NCBI GenBank assembly: GCA_030407085.1
Contig: CM059582.1
Coordinates: forward strand, 136,669,001-136,733,000
Source of the DNA: Trichopria drosophilae
Lineage: Eukaryota > Arthropoda > Insecta > Hymenoptera > Diapriidae
Length of the DNA: 64,000 nucleotides
Direction: 5' to 3'
Below the pieces are notes generated by a model. It searched no databases and was not told the DNA's origin. It was given only the letters and a program-made list of their open reading frames with translations. This document shows, piece after piece, positions 1-11,955 of the stretch. The position numbers and the translations under genes are program-made. Position 1 is the first letter of the stretch; each line of letters begins with the position of its first letter.

Positions 1-153
1 ATCAGCGAGGAATCAAGCTTAAGACCCAAGGTGGTGACTTCGTTTAAAATAGGTATAGTTTTTCCATCGATGCTGATATTGGGCTGTCCCATTCGGGAGA
101 TAGCCCGCAAGTTGTACGACGAACCCAAAATTATAGCCTTCGCCTTTATATTT

Positions 154-459
154 TTATATTTTTATAGCTACGTTAAGTGCCAGTTTAGTTGTTTTGGCAT
201 AGTTCCAAACAGATGCGGAAAAAGTGTTTAGGTGGGCAATAGTTTGGTCAAGATCTGCTAACTTAGATTGGATCATAAGTTGCAGATCATCTGCATACAG
301 TATGTGGGACGAATGCACCAAAATCCTAGAGACGTCATTTATGAGTACTGAGAAAAGCAGAGGTCCCAATATAGAACCTTGTGGTACTCCAGCGAGAACC
401 TCAGCCGACTTCGAGAGTTCACCACTTGTTCCCGTTACTGCCTGCCTTGGATTTGACAA
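154..459 (-). pseudogene. LINE-A ORF2, RT palm with YADD
   Basis: Continuation of the reverse transcriptase in a shifted frame. LAGVPQGSILGPLLF is RT motif B and HILYADDLQLMI carries the YADD catalytic pair, so the polymerase active site itself is intact. The frame decays after residue 85, and the rest of the polymerase (thumb) is expected left of base 154 and beyond the window. Confidence 0.85.
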
Positions 460-485
460 ATAGGAGGCGAACCATTTAAGCGCTA

Positions 486-1835
486 TCAGTGAGATACATA
501 ACGCCTTGAGTTTCGACAGAAGAGTAGGGATGTTGACCGTGTGAATGCTTTAGAGAAGTCGAACAAAAGAAGGATGGTGATCATACCGTGTTCTATACCC
601 TTACGGGCATAGTCCACTATAGATATTAAGGCCGTCTGCGTGTTGCAACCTCTCCGAAATCCCGATTGCATTGGGTCCAATAGATCGTTTATTTTCAGAT
701 AGTAAGACAATTGATAGTGGACAATGCGTTCGAGTATTTTAGCAAGGTAGCATAGAATAGTAATTGGACGGTAGTGTGAGGGTGTTAACCGAGATGGTAT
801 TTTATTTATAGGTCTGATGAGTGAGAATTTCCAATCCTGCGGAAATACTCCAGACTCCAGACTAGTATTCAACAAATCGAGAAGCGGTTGAGCAATCACT
901 GGCCAAGCAGCTAGGATGAAGTTGTAGTCGATGCCATCAGATCCGGCAGACTTGGATGCAATTGATTTAAAAGCATTCGTTAAATTATCCATATTTATTT
1001 TGCAGAAGTAAAACTTGTCAGGCGAATCAGGAAAATCGAGTGTGTCTTTCAAAGGGCGAGTAGGCTGAAGGGAACTGTTGGAGTTCGAGATACTACAGAA
1101 GTACGTGTTTAGATCATCTAAGGAGCATATTAAAGGAGGTGGAGGTTGTTTTGGTTTTACTAGTCCAAGCTTTCTAAGCTCATTCCAAGTTTCTCTAGAT
1201 GACGTAAGAGAACCTAGGCGTTTAGCACAAAAGTTGGAGTGCGCCTTGAAGATCAATCGCCTAATTCTAGTACGCAATTCCTGAAAGTCTCGGTATATAA
1301 TTAAGTCTCCGCTTCGTTTGAACTTTTTGTGCTGTTTATTGCGCTGTTTGATCAAAGATCTGATTTCGTTTGTCATCCAAGGATTATGACGTTTTGTAGG
1401 AGTCATGGTCACTAACGGTGCATGTTTGTCGTACAGATTCGTGAGTACTTTTGTGAGGAAAACTTGCATGTCATCAATTTTCTCCGAAGAGTAATAAGCG
1501 TCCCATTCTACCTTGGTTAGATCGCCACAAAAAAATGAAGATGAGAAGCTTTTTAAATTCCTACAGATAAATGGATTCAATGGTGGAGACGGAATTTTTA
1601 AATCAATCTCTATAGATATCAAGTCATGGTTGGATGTTGCTGGTCCAGTCGAATGACTGAAAGACCGTACCTTGGTGATGTCGCTGACAAGACAGTGGTC
1701 GATCCAAGAAGACGAATTGCTCGTAATGTGAGTTGGAGAGAATGGGATGGTGGATAGATTGTACGTAGTAGCAAATGTTCGCATATAGTTAGAAGCATAG
1801 TCAGTCTTATTAAGGTCAATGTTTAGATCACCCAT
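486..1835 (-). pseudogene. LINE-A ORF2, endonuclease C-terminus through RT fingers and palm
   Basis: This 449-codon frame starts in the endonuclease with MGDLNIDLNK and SSWIDHCLVS, followed by SNHDLISIEI, the conserved GDxN, S-x-x-D and (S/D)H(D) blocks. A basic linker (KRHNPWMTNEIRSLIKQRN) leads to the RT fingers: DWKFSLIRPINK, SHYRPITILCYLAKILERI, QSGFRRGCNTQTALI and LLLFDFSKAF, which carries the first catalytic Asp. After DFSKAF the frame runs into nonsense residues because of a one-base loss near 545; the homologous reading continues in another frame into the 154-459 segment. Confidence 0.85.
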
Positions 1836-1840
1836 GATGA

Positions 1841-2218
1841 CTATGTTCGCGTATCGATGGATTGTTCTAGCAGGATCAGCCTAAAGGTCTTTAAACAATG
1901 GTGCATCTGGAGATCGGTATACGGAGATAAGCAGTAAAGGCGAAGATGTTTGAAACGTGAGTTCACTAAATATGTATTCGGTTTTATGACTTGACAAGTT
2001 TTGAGGGATGCTAGATGATGAAAGAATAGTGCTCGCTGCTCGTGCATTATGAACGTAGATCGCGATTCCGCCTCCAGTCCTGAGAGGTGATCTGCGCGGT
2101 GGATTCGATAAGAGTGGAGGTTGACCATGTGGTCTGGAATATTAGGAGTAAGCCATGATCCGGATATGCAGATGATATGGTACGGGTTTGATGTGAAGTA
2201 GGAGTTCAGATTCGCCAT
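1841..2218 (-). pseudogene. LINE-A ORF2, endonuclease N-terminal part
   Basis: This frame begins MANLNSYFTSNPYHIICISG and contains the SWLTP block that in LINE endonucleases follows the catalytic Glu (usual form I-T-E-T-W-L). Here the sequence reads I-S-G-S-W-L, so the Glu codon is GGA (Gly). Residues after about 45 no longer resemble the endonuclease core, which points to a frame change soon after. It would nick target DNA to prime reverse transcription. The frame ends just before the next endonuclease block at 1835. Confidence 0.65.
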
Positions 2219-2748
2219 GCGACCTTTAGTTTTGAATGATTGTGCATTAATATGACATAGACGAAGATAATTGGAAGATGAACCGATTATATAAGGTGAC
2301 GAATTTCTATTTCCACTTCCGGTTGCAAGGTTTTGTTGATTTATAATAAAGTTTGAGTTTACACTAGTTTGACTCGATTTAAGTATGCTCTCTTGACGTA
2401 ATGGTGGTGATGATATAAAAGGTGAGTTATACGTTGAATTCGGCTGATGTGATTTGTTGACAGATGCTAGGAGCTGATCTTTACCTAATAGTCATGGAAG
2501 GAATTTACTCAGATCTTCTACCTTATGAATAGACTGCGGTGTTGAATCAGCTTTATCGTCGAGTCGCGCAAAACTAGATCCATTTCTGTACCATACATAT
2601 TTAATGCCGAGTTCTTTGGCCCTGGCTTTACAGCTCTTAAGGGTGGTGAATAGTTCAGATGGTAGCCATTCGTTTAAATATATCGGATGTTCGGGTCGGT
2701 TTGGAAATAGCTCGGTAGAAAGAGTTCTCCCTTTGCGCCTGAATTTAG

Positions 2749-3522
2749 TTAATATTGCATCAGTAGTAGCTGGGTTCGCAAATTGAACTCTGATATAGTC
2801 TTGGGATTTGAGGTGTCCTTTCTTAACGTAGTTTGCATACGAATTGCATTGGAGATATCGTCAGCAGTTATATTTAACTCAACAAGAGATGCAAGTGAAA
2901 TAATATCGTCGATGAGTTTGTCGCCTTCTGGCAGACCGGAAATAAGCAGAATATTCCGATCTTGGGCTACTTCAAATCGACGAAGACGGTCATTGAGCTG
3001 ATAAACGTCATTTCTGAGGTCGCGGTTTTCTGCTTCTAGTTGACTCCAGCGCTCCAAGAGTACATTATGATTAGATTTGATATCTTTGATATCTTGTAAC
3101 CCTTCGCGAAAATCCTCTGATAGTCTGGTGAATTGACTCGATAATTTCGAAATATCACTATCTTGCTTGGTCGAACGCGCTAGAAAGTCGGAATTCAATT
3201 TGGCGATAGCAGATAGTACTGGATCCGAATTTATATTGGGATCAGTTTGTGTAATATTGCCGGTTTCCGTCTGCTGTGATACCAGGGATGATACTGAAGA
3301 ATTTGAAGATGTTCGAGATCGAGTGACGTGAAGGGGGGATACTTGGTTCGCAAGGGTTAGCCAATCCACACAAACAGTGATTATTTTTTTGGACTAGCCA
3401 TACCGGACTTTCTTAAACGAAGTGTATTTGAGGTGGTAAGGCTGTTTGCATTTGTCACAGAAAGTGGGATTCTTAACTACTCCTTTGCAATTTTCTGCGC
3501 ATACATAAGACGAAGTGGACAT
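2749..3522 (-). pseudogene. LINE-A ORF1 (PHD-like zinc finger and coiled coil)
   Basis: The ATG at 3522 opens a Cys-rich segment with paired cysteines (C-x3-4-C, then C-DK-C followed by Y-H about four residues on), resembling the PHD-type finger found at the start of several insect LINE ORF1 proteins. A single in-frame TAG at 3396-3394 interrupts it; the same frame then continues from 3369 to 2749. The second part is Ser/Thr-rich, followed by a heptad-like region with LERWSQLEAENRDLRNDV, and then a domain beginning ILLISGLPEG, typical of the ORF1 RNA-binding domain. ORF1 proteins normally bind and chaperone the element RNA. The C-terminal end is lost to a further frame change. Confidence 0.75.
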
Positions 3523-3570
3523 TTCCGTAGACAGGCTTTAGATAATAATCCTATGTAGAGCTACGCTTAG

Positions 3571-4206
3571 ATAGTGCCTTTTCAAGTAAGGTACCTAGGT
3601 AGTCGCGTAAGTGTTGACAGAAAGTGACGCGGAGAATCTTGTTATGCACGACTGCCAGGCAATGAGCCAACTCATTCGCTATAGCGGGTAACAACTAGTG
3701 TAGAGTGTAGACCGTGCGCGGCCTCACTACTATGTATGGACTCAATAGAGGGGCAGCTACTATGGTGGTGGGGAGCGGCAGAAATCCCACTTACTCAAGT
3801 TTCCGAAGTGAAGCTCGGTCGCCTTCGCGTCTCGCCGGCACACACACAGAGAAGGTGTCCTTTTGTTTACTTGCTATCAGTCTGCTGATCAACAAATTTA
3901 TTTTCTGGGCGTGAAGTATATGTTCCAAATTTGAATACGTTGGAATTGATGATAGTAGGCATCAATGACCGGCCGAAGTACGCTTGCGCCGATGAGGTCG
4001 AGAAAATGTGGCTCAACAAGTCAACGGAAAATGAAAAATTAGAATTTCAAAGAAACGGCACAACAGCTCTTAAAATACGTAGACAGTAGTAAAAACTTAC
4101 AGAAACTAAGAGCCGATGCTTGGCGCCGAATGTTGATGGTGTTTAGATGCGTAAAAACAGAATTATTAATACAAAATTTCCAATAATTGAGGAGCACTGA
4201 AATTGC
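3571..4206. other. Non-coding stretch between LINE-A and Gypsy G1
   Basis: I see no convincing gene here. About 3570-3900 is less AT-rich than its surroundings and may be the LINE-A 5' UTR. A short open frame at 3714-3914 has no recognisable motif. From about 4080 the sequence may be the eroded gag/protease border of the next Gypsy element. Confidence 0.4.
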
Positions 4207-4773
4207 GTGACAGTTCGACTCACCGTTAATTGTAGAATCCGACTTTGCGTCTTAGTTAATTCTGGAGCTTTGCGCTCATATATAGGTTCTGATTGCGTGC
4301 ATTTGATTTCACCCTTCCTTCGCGGTTCTCAAGAACAGGTTCGAGTAGCCAATGGCGAAATTGTTTCCCGAAGTGGAGTTGTCACATTAGCTTTGTCCCT
4401 AAATGTTAAAGAACGATTATTAGAGATTAGACTAGCCAATTTGAGTTATCCTTGTGTACTGAGAATGGATTTTTTGCATCTCTTCGATCTTGAAATTAAT
4501 TATGGACAAAAGATCTGCAGAACGCAGAATAGTCCATTCACTTCTGTTAGCGAAACTGAAGTTGGCATTAAGGCACAGGCAGTACAGAATATAGCTGAGC
4601 TACAAGCAATTTCGGATCAGGCCCGTCCAAAACTAAATACACTCCTTAAACGGTTATGTCATTCAAATAAGCCCTCCATTCTTTGCGTAACCAACTTTAT
4701 TCAGCATAGTGTAGATACCCAAAACCACCCTCCCGTTCGCCAAAAATGTAGAGTTCTGTTCCTTTATACGTAA
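4207..4773 (+). pseudogene. G1 retropepsin and linker
   Basis: The stretch LVNSGALRSYIG at about residues 16-27 matches the retropepsin active-site block LVDTGAxRSYIG seen in G2, with Asp-Thr changed to Asn-Ser, so the protease would be inactive. CVLRMDFLHLFDL near residue 84 corresponds to the C-terminal ILGxDFL block. The end (SVDTQNHPPVRQKCR) is the linker to RT. A stop separates it from RT at 4774; the parent protein would have been one Gag-Pol polyprotein. Confidence 0.75.
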
Positions 4774-4800
4774 AAAGTTGCGCAAGAATGTGTAGATAAG

Positions 4801-5436
4801 ATGATTAGAGAGGATGTAATAGAGCCTTCAGATAGTGCGTGGAAATCAAATCCAGTAATAGTCCATAAGTCAGATGGAAAGTTTCGTTTTTGCATTGATT
4901 TTCGCGATGTAAATAAAATCACCCGTAAAGATGCATACTCCCTCCCATACATCGATAGGATTCTGGCTGGATTGATTCGTACTGCATGCATAACCCAACT
5001 CGATCTCAGCCAAGCCTATTTTCAGTTCCCCGTAGAGAAGAAGAGTCGTCCGCTCACTGCGTTTGCGGTTCCGGGCCGGGGTCTCTTTCGATTTAATAGA
5101 ATGACTTTCCGTTTAACCAACGCCCCCGCTACCTTTCAAAGACTTATAGATTACCTGATTGACCCAGCATGGGAGCCTCACGTCTTTGCATATCTTGATG
5201 ATATAATTATCGCGACAGACAATGAGGCTGACCATTTAAAATCCTTAGAGCTATTTCCGACCCATCTACGGAATGCCCAATTAGAGATCAATGAAGAGAA
5301 AAGTAACTTCTTTGGTACCGAAGTAAAATATCTTGGGTTTTTATTAAATAAAGATGGACTGCGTGTAGACCTAGATAAAATAGCCCCGTTATTAGAATAT
5401 CCACCCCCTCAGAATATTAAACATAATGCTTACTGA
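4801..5436 (+). pseudogene. G1 reverse transcriptase
   Basis: This 211-codon frame covers nearly the whole Gypsy RT: VIEPSDSAWKSNPVIVHKSD, FRFCIDFRDVNKITRKDAY, LDLSQAYFQFPV (first catalytic Asp), FRLTNAPATFQRL and VFAYLDDIIIATD with the YLDD active site, then VKYLGFLLNKDGLRVD. The catalytic residues are present, but the frame ends in an unrelated tail after LLEYPPPQNIK where a deletion joins it to RNase H sequence. Confidence 0.9.
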
Positions 5437-5461
5437 AAACACCTGTTGTCAATGGGTCACA

Positions 5462-6330
5462 TCCACGTGACCAAAAGCAACAACAAGCATTTGATTCCCT
5501 TCGTTATGCTCTTACTCGTACCCGTCAAAATGTTAGCCTGCCTTTCACAGTCTAAACCGATGCTATCGATTTTACGATGGGTGCTGTTCTGACCCAACAA
5601 TTAAATGGCGAACAGCCTCCGATTTATTTTGCTAGTCAGCTAGTTTTATCGAAAGCTGAACGGAAATATACCGTAACTGAGAAAGAGTATCTTGCGTTGT
5701 TATAAGCCGTCAAGGAATTTCGAGCATACATTGAGGGCACTCATGTGACTGTAATTACCGATCACAGTGACCTTCAGTGATTGCGTAATTTGCGTGTCCC
5801 GACTGGTAGACTAACACGTTGATCCCAAGCCCTCCAAGCGCACAACCTATCCATGAAGCATCGTAAAGGTACCCTCCATGTTGTCCCTGACGCCCTTTCT
5901 AGAATGTATGAGAATGTCTACAATACCCTTTGCGCTCTTGAAGACACTACCGATCAATGGTACTTGCAAAAGATGCAAAACATTCGTGAATTCCTTAACA
6001 AGTATCCAAACTGGCGTATTGTATAGGATATAATATATTACCATAAGCCACACCTTATCATAGAGCCTGCCCTTTGGGATTTAGATTCGTGGAAATTGGT
6101 TTTACCTTAAGAGTTGAGATTGCGTACCCTTAGCAATGCCAATGATTATCCACAAGCCGGCCATTTAGGAATCGATAAAACATACCATCGTTTTATGCAG
6201 GATTTCTTTCGGGCGTGAGTTCCGATGTTATGGGTCCTTTCCCCCCAGTGAGCGACAAAATCGTTTCTTCATTGTCTTTCAGGATATGTTTACAAAATTT
6301 GTCAAGATAAAACCCCTTCGTTTACTTTCC
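5462..6330 (+). pseudogene. G1 RNase H and integrase start, multiple stops
   Basis: Translation in shifting frames shows a Gypsy RNase H: DQKQQQAFDSLRYALTRT, a TDAIDFTMGAVLTQQ block, SKAERKYTVTEKEYLALL, VTVITDHSDLQ and KHRKGTLHVVPDALSRMYE. Stops fall inside at least four of these blocks. From about 6120 an integrase zinc-finger start follows (GHLGIDKTYHRFMQDFF), and near 6215 SSDVMGPF marks the start of the core domain; homology fades by about 6330. This is a relic, clearly related to G2 at 38.2-39.3 kb. Confidence 0.75.
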
Positions 6331-9300
6331 TATATTGACCATTATTTACGCATCTCCTCCAAGGTCTGCCCTGTAGCGATTCAAGAAAATTTATGTTAAG
6401 CAAGATCAAATTCAAGATTGTCCGTCATTATGTATGTTCGGTAAAATTAAAAAACTACAATGTTAAGCCAGACTTATTGAGGACATCTAGATTTTCCATC
6501 CCCATGTAAATAGCGGCAAAACCATCCACATTTGTTTTATTGAGACTCTTTCTTATTTTAAATATATGACGCTCGTTCTCTGGCCCGAGTACTTGAGTCA
6601 GGCAGTGTGTTTATGACGAAATCTCGTCAATCTAGCCTATCCTGAAATTAGAAAAATCATATTAATTAAGTTTATATCATAATAAGTTAAATAGTTCATT
6701 TATTTTCCTTTCCGATATCGGCAGATTCAATATTACGTCTGTCCTTTATTTACAGATAGGTCTGCACTCATAAATCCCTCTTTAAATTAGTAATTACAAA
6801 TAATAAAGGAAAAGTGCTGCATGTTATGATGTGCATTAATGTTTTTGCTCCGTCCTTTTTGGCGATATACCGGCTCTACAGGCTCTCATATGTGACGTCA
6901 CAGAATCACACGGATAACCGACTCGTTGCGTAAGGCATATCTTGGTGTGCGCCCGCCGTAGATTCGAGAAATTTCCCTAAAGTATAGTTCTTGCGACTAT
7001 ATAGATTACATTATTCTTTATCTTTGCGTTTTTTTTTATTGTGATTTGGATGCGATATATTTTGTAGGAATAATTGCAATTCCTTGTATTTTCATTACGC
7101 GTGTGCACACGAAAAAATATATGTGATTAATCACAATTACACTTAAGTCTATATCAATTTTTCCACCTGCTTATCTTTTCTGAATTTTTGATTGCCCATT
7201 ATTTTCGTCCCTTTCTCTGTTTTATAATTCCGGTCATATCTCAAGAAACTCCCACCATCGAGCGAATTACGGACCCTTCCTTTTTTTTACGATTTGTGTG
7301 CCCTTTTCTATAAGATAAATTTTGCGGTAGTAATATTGTTATAATTTGTGATTGTAATTATTTTTTTATGTACATTTTTATTAATGATTAAAAATTCATT
7401 TAATAACCCCACCAAAAAAAGCAGTTATAAAACAATGCAAGTGAACTTGCTCAGGTTACTTAAATTGAGGGGATCTGTTCGAACCATATAATACTTAATT
7501 ATATTCGTAATGAACACATCTCCTTTTAGTAACATCACTGTACTGACAGGTGAAATAAGTCACACCAATATTGCATATATAGGGTGACCCGATTTATTAC
7601 AAGTATTCGCGTATACTGGGTGATGCAATGTATGAGTTGATGCTGCTTTGAAATTCAAATAAATAAAGGACGGATTTGCAATATGTACTATTTCGATTTA
7701 AAAAATTTATTCGTACATTGATATGCTGAAATTACTTCACCTTCCATAAGTTTACAACAGGCTTCCAAAGCTTCTAAGATATACCAGATGTGATATGGTG
7801 AGAGTGTCCAAATGGAACAATGCTAGGCTATACGTTCAATTATAGGATGTTACTACTTGACGATATTGTCTTTCTGATATTACGGATTAATATACTTTTA
7901 TTATGAATTAAAAATTGTTAGAATTCATAAAGAATATACCGTCAGTAGATGGGTCATCATCAATATTTCTTGTAGACTGTGTGGCAATAATATGAGCTCG
8001 TCTGTGTTGCGGGTTTGTTCGTAATGTCTGTGGACTTGCCAAAGATGACAATGATTCTGCGCTTCTTGAGTGGGTATGTGATACCACGCCTCCACTGACA
8101 CAAATTTCTAAGCTCGAAATGGTCGACGGTCGCTGATTTGAACTGATCTGAAGCATATCAGTAATATACATTAATAGTACATGTTTATAATTATAGTATT
8201 ATAATAATAGTAATATGCAATGCACAAAAAACATGCGCATGTCCGCATGCAAGCAAACATACACAAATGTAAATTTTTTTTACAGTCGCAAATAGAAAAA
8301 AAAAATCTTCAAATTTGACTACATAATATTCCGGAGTGTACTTTCATTAGTTATAACTAGAGAAGGATTCATTATTGGAAACTCTTATAAGCGAATTTTA
8401 AGGCGTGATGTAAGCTTTAACGTGAGGTCTCATTCATTAAAAAAACATCAATCAGAGCCGAGTTGTTGCAAAAAAAGTTTTTTTTTCGAACTTTAGTGGC
8501 ACTCCAAATGGAGGATATCTGATCTAATTTTCACGTGGGACTTTTTTGCTTGAAATTTTGTCATATATAAATATATAAATTTAAGAACATTCTATCCTGT
8601 TTGATAACCATCACCAAATTGCTTGACACAAAGTAGTCTAGGAGGGTTCGAGATTGGAACAAATCTGAACCTTGTAAAATTAAATAAAAAGTAAAAATAA
8701 TTAAAATATATTATATACATGGAAGAAATGTTGGCCCTACTACTAGATTTACTAGTGTAGTAATGATATTTCCCTACTTGGGGCGGCACGTCATATAACC
8801 TTCATATTGGGAGTAAATAGCTCACAAAGCTTGAAGTATGCTAGTTTCTTAATGAACGAGACATTCGACGCCATTTCCTGCTCGCCTTTGCTATGTAGGT
8901 ACTACTTTTGACTTGTTTTTTAATGCTGCTGAAAATGAAACAAAGATCATTATTTGCGATGTTCAATCGCAAAATGACTTATTTTATTCTTAGATGAAAT
9001 GTTCTAGATCGATCAATGTCCTACATACTCTAAAAATGTCGATAAATTATTTACATTACTAAGAGCTTTTCGTATTTTTCATTAAATTGTGACGAAATAT
9101 CGTCAATCTGCCCCCTGACCTGCACAACATAAATAAAAATTGCATTACATTTCATTTTAATACGACCAATTTTCGTCAAATTATTCTTTTGGTATCGATA
9201 AGTGAAAATATTTAGTTTGCCTCTTTCTTTCCTATCTCGTTGTCCTTGTTCCATAATTATATTAAGTATATATGTAATTTTTATTTTAGTTGAAGACTGC

Positions 9301-10051
9301 CGATGCATGTTTTCGTGCTGTCTTCGTCTCTTGTATATGTCGGTCCCCGTCACACTCGTTGTTGACGTCTCAAGGCGTATGGGTTTAGCGTACTGGGGCC
9401 GCATACATGTGCGTCGCAGTGGGAGAGTAATACCCCCCTTCCCGCACAAGGGACTCTTGTTCCTGTCGCACGACCGTTTCGTATACGTATTGTCTGTTCC
9501 TGTTTTTCCCATTGCGATATCCCTTTTGAAAATACCTTTCCTCTCTGACTTTTTTTATTTGTCTGTTGTTTTTTATTTGAATTTTTATTGTCGGTTGAAT
9601 GTATGTTGTAATTTAGAAAATAGTGTATTTCCGGTTTGCGATACCCCACAGCTTCCTCTACTAATCATTTGCCACATGTATATATTATTGCTTCCATGTC
9701 CTTTTCCTTGTTGAGTTTTCGGAAGCCCTTCTCCTTTTTTTTATAAAATTAAAATTTTAATTTGAGTTCAAATATAATTTATTATTATCAACATATCAAC
9801 GGGTGATATCGCACTTTTTACAGAATTTTATACACATTTCTTAAATTTATGAGAGCTGCAGATCGACTTCAGATGACGACATACTTCACATTTGTGTATG
9901 AAATGTAGGAGCTGCAGAAACCTACATCAAGTACAGCAACGATCATGAGTCGATTCCCGCCAGGTAAACAACATTGCGAAACGTAAACAAACAACGTGGC
10001 TCGTCTTACGAACTGCGAGCTGCTGCTTGCAAATCGCTTCCGAAATAATGT
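6331..10051. other. AT-rich non-coding stretch
   Basis: I found no recognisable gene. Overlapping open frames occur on both strands at 9051-9714 in a locally less AT-rich patch (9290-9490), but neither has a known motif. A 20-bp motif TGACGAAATNTCGTCAATCT, itself containing the inverted pair GACGA/TCGTC, occurs at about 6616 and 9091 in the same orientation. An open frame at 7908-8171 (minus) is unremarkable. Confidence 0.4.
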
Positions 10052-10125
10052 TCCCTGGACGGGGATCGAACTTACGACCTACAACTCCGTAGTCCAGTGC
10101 CTTACCGCTTGAGCCAAGAAGGGGA
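10052..10125 (-). other. tRNA-like sequence with Pol III A and B boxes
   Basis: On the minus strand a 74-base segment contains an A box (TGGCTCAAGCGG) and a B box (AGTTCGATCCC) at tRNA spacing, and its ends TCCC and GGGA can pair. The T-stem and anticodon stem pair poorly and three acceptor pairs fail, so this is not a credible functional tRNA. It is more likely a tRNA pseudogene or the head of a SINE or other tRNA-derived repeat. Confidence 0.5.
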
Positions 10126-11442
10126 TATTGGAGATTAATTGGAGGTAATTATTATTTTTTCACAAATTATTATTTTTATATGATCATTTTAAGGTTAGTT
10201 CGAACGGAACACTATGCGATATCCAAGATCGTATAACGCGTTATTTAGGCCCGAAGTTATAGTCGTGAATAAGCCGGGATCGAAAAAGCTTGGCTTTTTC
10301 GCCGGAAGTATGCGTTCCGAAAGTCACAGAAAGTAGTAAAGTGTTGTCTACCCAAAGAATCCCTATTTGAGTTGTGGAAATTCTTTGAAGGTATGCGAAA
10401 ATAGATTTTACCCTTTCTCGAATGTCTTTCGAGGGATCCAAATATTCAACATCTTGGCATTGAATCCGGCCTCGTTTATGGTGCAGGTTGAACAGTAATT
10501 CGAGATCTACTGCTTGATGATAAACAAGATCAGGTTATATAGTATGAGTGTATGTCGAGCAGCATTCCATGGATCTCTTATCTTCTTTGACGATGTTCGA
10601 GCAATGGATTGGAACGTAGCATACACACGAACTAAATAACCCAAATCCTTCTTTCCGTGGGGAGGATGTAAAATATCTTTGTAAACATTCGTTTTTTTTA
10701 GAGCGATTGTTGCGTCTCATGCCGTACTCGCAGCAATATTGAGTGGCGGCATTAAGACTGCGTGGTCTCAGAATCGAAAAAGGATAGAAGGGACATTTCA
10801 GCATTCTATGAAGTCAGATGTTATAAATTCACTATTCATTGGTGACACTATACAACACGCCTGGTATGTCTTCGAGCCGCGAAGTAGAGATGTTCGATCC
10901 ACGTGTGTCGAAATTCCAAAACTTAGAATACTATTGAAATTAACTAAATAATTAATCTAGCGATAGACACTTGTTGCGCGTGAATCTGATAAGATTTACT
11001 AGCGCGGATGCTGCGAATCGAGCTAGTAATCCGGTGATTTGCTGCGGTGCAAATTGATTACCGTCGATTATATATGAACAGGTGTGTTCATGGCGGAGAC
11101 CGTATCCAAATCTGTCTTCCCGGAACTCCAATTTCCGAGAAGATGGTGAAGGCGGAAGTATGACCCGCTGATCAGACTAACTTCGAATTATAATTAAAGG
11201 GTTACGCGGCGCGGGATTTGAAGTTAGTAAGGCGTATACGGTAATACAGTCGGTAAAAGTACCGGCGCGATGAGTCTCAGAGATGTAGCGTCAATGTCGC
11301 TATCGGTCATCGACGGCACATTTCGCTCGTACGTAAATACCGCAATATTACCGTCCGCCTTGCGATATTCTATCACAACAATCGCGCGCACTTATTCTAT
11401 GTCTTAAAAACTACTGACTTAAAGTAGGGGACGTCCGGTGAG
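10126..11442. other. Non-coding flank, possibly including the BEL/Pao 3' LTR
   Basis: No recognisable gene is present. The part from about 10960 to 11440 is GC-richer than the rest and lies immediately 3' (in element sense) of the BEL/Pao coding region, so it may hold the 3' LTR; on the minus strand a TGTTGTGATAGAATATCG at about 11385 would be a plausible LTR start. I could not match it to the sequence 5' of gag (16110-16670), so LTR borders remain unproven. Confidence 0.3.
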
Positions 11443-11910
11443 TCAGGATTCAGCCTCTATATCCACTGGTAAGAGCGCGAGCTTCACTAGTGGTCGTTGA
11501 AGCGTTTTAGTGGCAGTACGAATAGTGACTGCTCTGAGTTGGCCGTCAGGGCCTGGATGGCATTTCACGACGCGAGCCATCTTCCATTTTGACGAAGGAA
11601 GCTGATCTTGCCTCACCCGTACGAGTTGGCCGACTTGTATATTCGGCATGCGAGATATACATTTTGATCGATGCTGGGACGACATGACGTAGTCTCGAGA
11701 CCAGTCGTGCCAGAATCGTTCTAGAGTTTGCTGGATCGTTTTCCAGCGCGACGGTCGACCTTTCGAATAGTTGACGGTTAGCGAAAATGGATGCGCCAGG
11801 ATAGGGCCACCGATAAGGAAGTGCGCTGGTGTTAGAGCGTCTAGGCTCTCGATATCCTCGGTGAGCGGAGCTAGAGGGCGTGAGTTCATGCACGCCTCTA
11901 TTTTGCACAA
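11443..11910 (-). pseudogene. BEL/Pao Pol C-terminal domain (DUF5641-like)
   Basis: Contains IEACMNSRPLAPLTED, LTPAHFLIGGP, RWKTIQQTLERFWHDWSRDY and QVGQLVRVRQDQLPSSKWKM followed by RVVKCHPGPDGQLRAVTI, the characteristic end of BEL/Pao polyproteins. It ends at a natural-looking stop (VDIEAES). It is separated from the integrase core by a frame change in about 45 bases. Confidence 0.92.
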
Positions 11911-11955
11911 TAGCGTGCTTAACTATAAGTAGGTGGGCGTCTGATTTCCAAGAGA

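Larger units (their letters stand above)
1..3570 (-). mobile_element. LINE-A: non-LTR retrotransposon, cut by the left window edge
   Basis: A minus-strand non-LTR retrotransposon reads from about 3570 down to base 1. In order it has ORF1 (zinc finger plus coiled coil), an apurinic-type endonuclease, and a reverse transcriptase with GVPQGS and YADD motifs. The remaining RT thumb and 3' tail lie outside the window. ORF1 followed by EN and RT, without LTRs, is the classic arrangement of the CR1/Jockey/I-type LINEs; I cannot assign the clade by eye. The copy is dead: an in-frame stop in ORF1, several frame changes in ORF2 and a changed catalytic residue in the endonuclease. Sequence 3570-3900 may be its 5' UTR. 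Confidence 0.9.
4207..6330 (+). mobile_element. Gypsy G1: decayed Ty3/Gypsy LTR retrotransposon fragment
   Basis: The plus strand carries, in order, retropepsin, RT, RNase H and the beginning of integrase, the Ty3/Gypsy pol order. Its RT resembles that of G2 at 39.3-40 kb: both share the FRFC-DFRDVNKIT-KDAY block and the linker ending in a KARLLSPY-like motif. Multiple stops and a truncated integrase show old decay. No gag or paired LTRs were found. A TGTGACGTCA at 6891 resembles the start of the G2 LTR and may be a trace of the 3' LTR, but this is weak. Confidence 0.85.

Noticed and set aside
9051..9714. Overlapping 153- and 170-codon open frames on opposite strands
   Set aside because: No recognisable motif, and neither strand is favoured; probably chance ORFs in a less AT-rich patch.
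10052..10125. Functional tRNA gene (ACG-like anticodon loop)
   Set aside because: The acceptor, anticodon and T stems contain several mismatches, so only a tRNA-like call is supported.
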